DNA of 6,262 bases from Clostridia bacterium (lineage in GTDB: Bacteria > Bacillota_A > Clostridia > TANB77 > CAG-508): assembly GCA_017621295.1 (NCBI GenBank), contig JAGATI010000155.1, positions 1-6,262 of the forward strand, read 5' to 3'. A program made the position numbers and the translations under genes. The notes below the pieces were generated by a model. The model did not search any database. It was given only the letters and a program-made list of their open reading frames with translations, and was not told where the DNA came from. Below, piece by piece: positions 5,857 through 6,262 of the stretch (positions within the stretch are counted from its first letter, which is position 1; every line of letters begins with the position of its first letter).

Positions 5857-6243
5857 ATGAAAAAGAAGAAAACAGAAGAAGAAATAGTAAATAACGAAGA
5901 AACAATAAATGAAAATATAGAAGAAAATGGTCAAATAGATGAAGAAACAGAAATGAATAACCAACAATCAGAAAGCATATTTTCTAAAAGAATAGAAATT
6001 CCGTTAGTAGGGTTAATTCTTACAGTATTAATTTTTATTATAATTATTATTTCACTCATTATTTTTAAAGATAAAATTTTTAGTTTTAACATAAATAAAC
6101 AAAAAGATAATAATGTATATGAAAGTCAACTTTCTGGAGATAATTTATTAAATGAAGAAGAAAAAATTGGATTTGATATAGTTTCGAACTGGCTAGAAAA
6201 TTACAAAAATACAAGTATAGAAATTACAAGTAAAATATTATAA
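5857..6243 (+). CDS. Hypothetical single-pass membrane protein with acidic N-terminus
   Basis: A 128-residue protein that I do not recognise. Residues 1-5 are MKKKK. Residues 7-40 are rich in Glu, Asn and Gln, low in complexity and probably disordered. A membrane segment spans about 49-70 (PLVGLILTVLIF, then IIIIISLIIF), preceded by Lys44-Arg45 and followed by Lys71-Asp-Lys73. Residues 74-128 are polar and would form a small domain, most likely outside the cell given the length of the charged N-terminal part; topology is inferred. It is not a cleaved signal peptide, since the hydrophobic part is too far from the N-terminus. The start is firm: AAGGAGG (5845-5851) lies five bases upstream, behind its own promoter. 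The stop codon is 19 bp from the window edge. The C-terminal domain is short, so a frameshift or a partner gene beyond the edge cannot be ruled out. Confidence 0.8.
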   Translation: MKKKKTEEEIVNNEETINENIEENGQIDEETEMNNQQSESIFSKRIEIPLVGLILTVLIFIIIIISLIIFKDKIFSFNINKQKDNNVYESQLSGDNLLNEEEKIGFDIVSNWLENYKNTSIEITSKIL

Positions 6244-6262
6244 TATAATATTAATAGTATTA

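Overview
The window is a very A+T-rich bacterial segment with strong AAGGAG-type ribosome binding sites, sigma-A-like promoters (TTGNNN, 16-17 bp, TATAAT-like) and intrinsic terminators. This fits a low-G+C Firmicute, probably a Clostridia-like or related gut lineage; the species cannot be named from the sequence. The gene content is mostly housekeeping: acetate/energy metabolism and a nucleotide-salvage deaminase. I see no convincing new multi-gene system. The points worth a second look are a broken acetate kinase copy beside an intact one, a small cysteine-rich gene with foreign-looking codons, an unusually regular pentapeptide-repeat protein and a nested inverted repeat.

Left part (1-1800). 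A pentapeptide-repeat protein (163-810, +) converges on a dCMP deaminase (1042-1533, -). The space between them holds a nested inverted repeat (871-929) and the deaminase terminator (968-995). The deaminase has a good promoter on the minus strand (1570-1598). The following gap (1599-1758) has no intact gene, only a short stretch that may be a decayed coding remnant.

Middle (1759-2279). A single small minus-strand gene (1808-2059) has its own promoter (2097-2125) and a G+C-rich terminator (1759-1788). It encodes an 83-residue protein with five N-terminal cysteines. By hand count it is about 37% G+C and it uses codons its neighbours avoid, so it looks acquired. The pta promoter (2218-2246) points the other way.

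Right part (2218-5806). One transcription unit runs pta, a frameshifted ackA copy, an intact ackA, then a terminator. Pta makes acetyl phosphate from acetyl-CoA and phosphate, and AckA uses acetyl phosphate to make ATP and acetate. The first ackA (3332-4558) carries net +2 and +1 insertions about 230 bp apart and cannot give a full enzyme as written. The second (4561-5751) is full length with all catalytic residues, so the pathway should work. The two copies share about 67% identity over their first 232 residues, so this is an old tandem duplication.

Right edge. After the terminator an extended -10 promoter drives an unrecognised 128-residue protein with an acidic N-terminus and one membrane segment (5857-6243).
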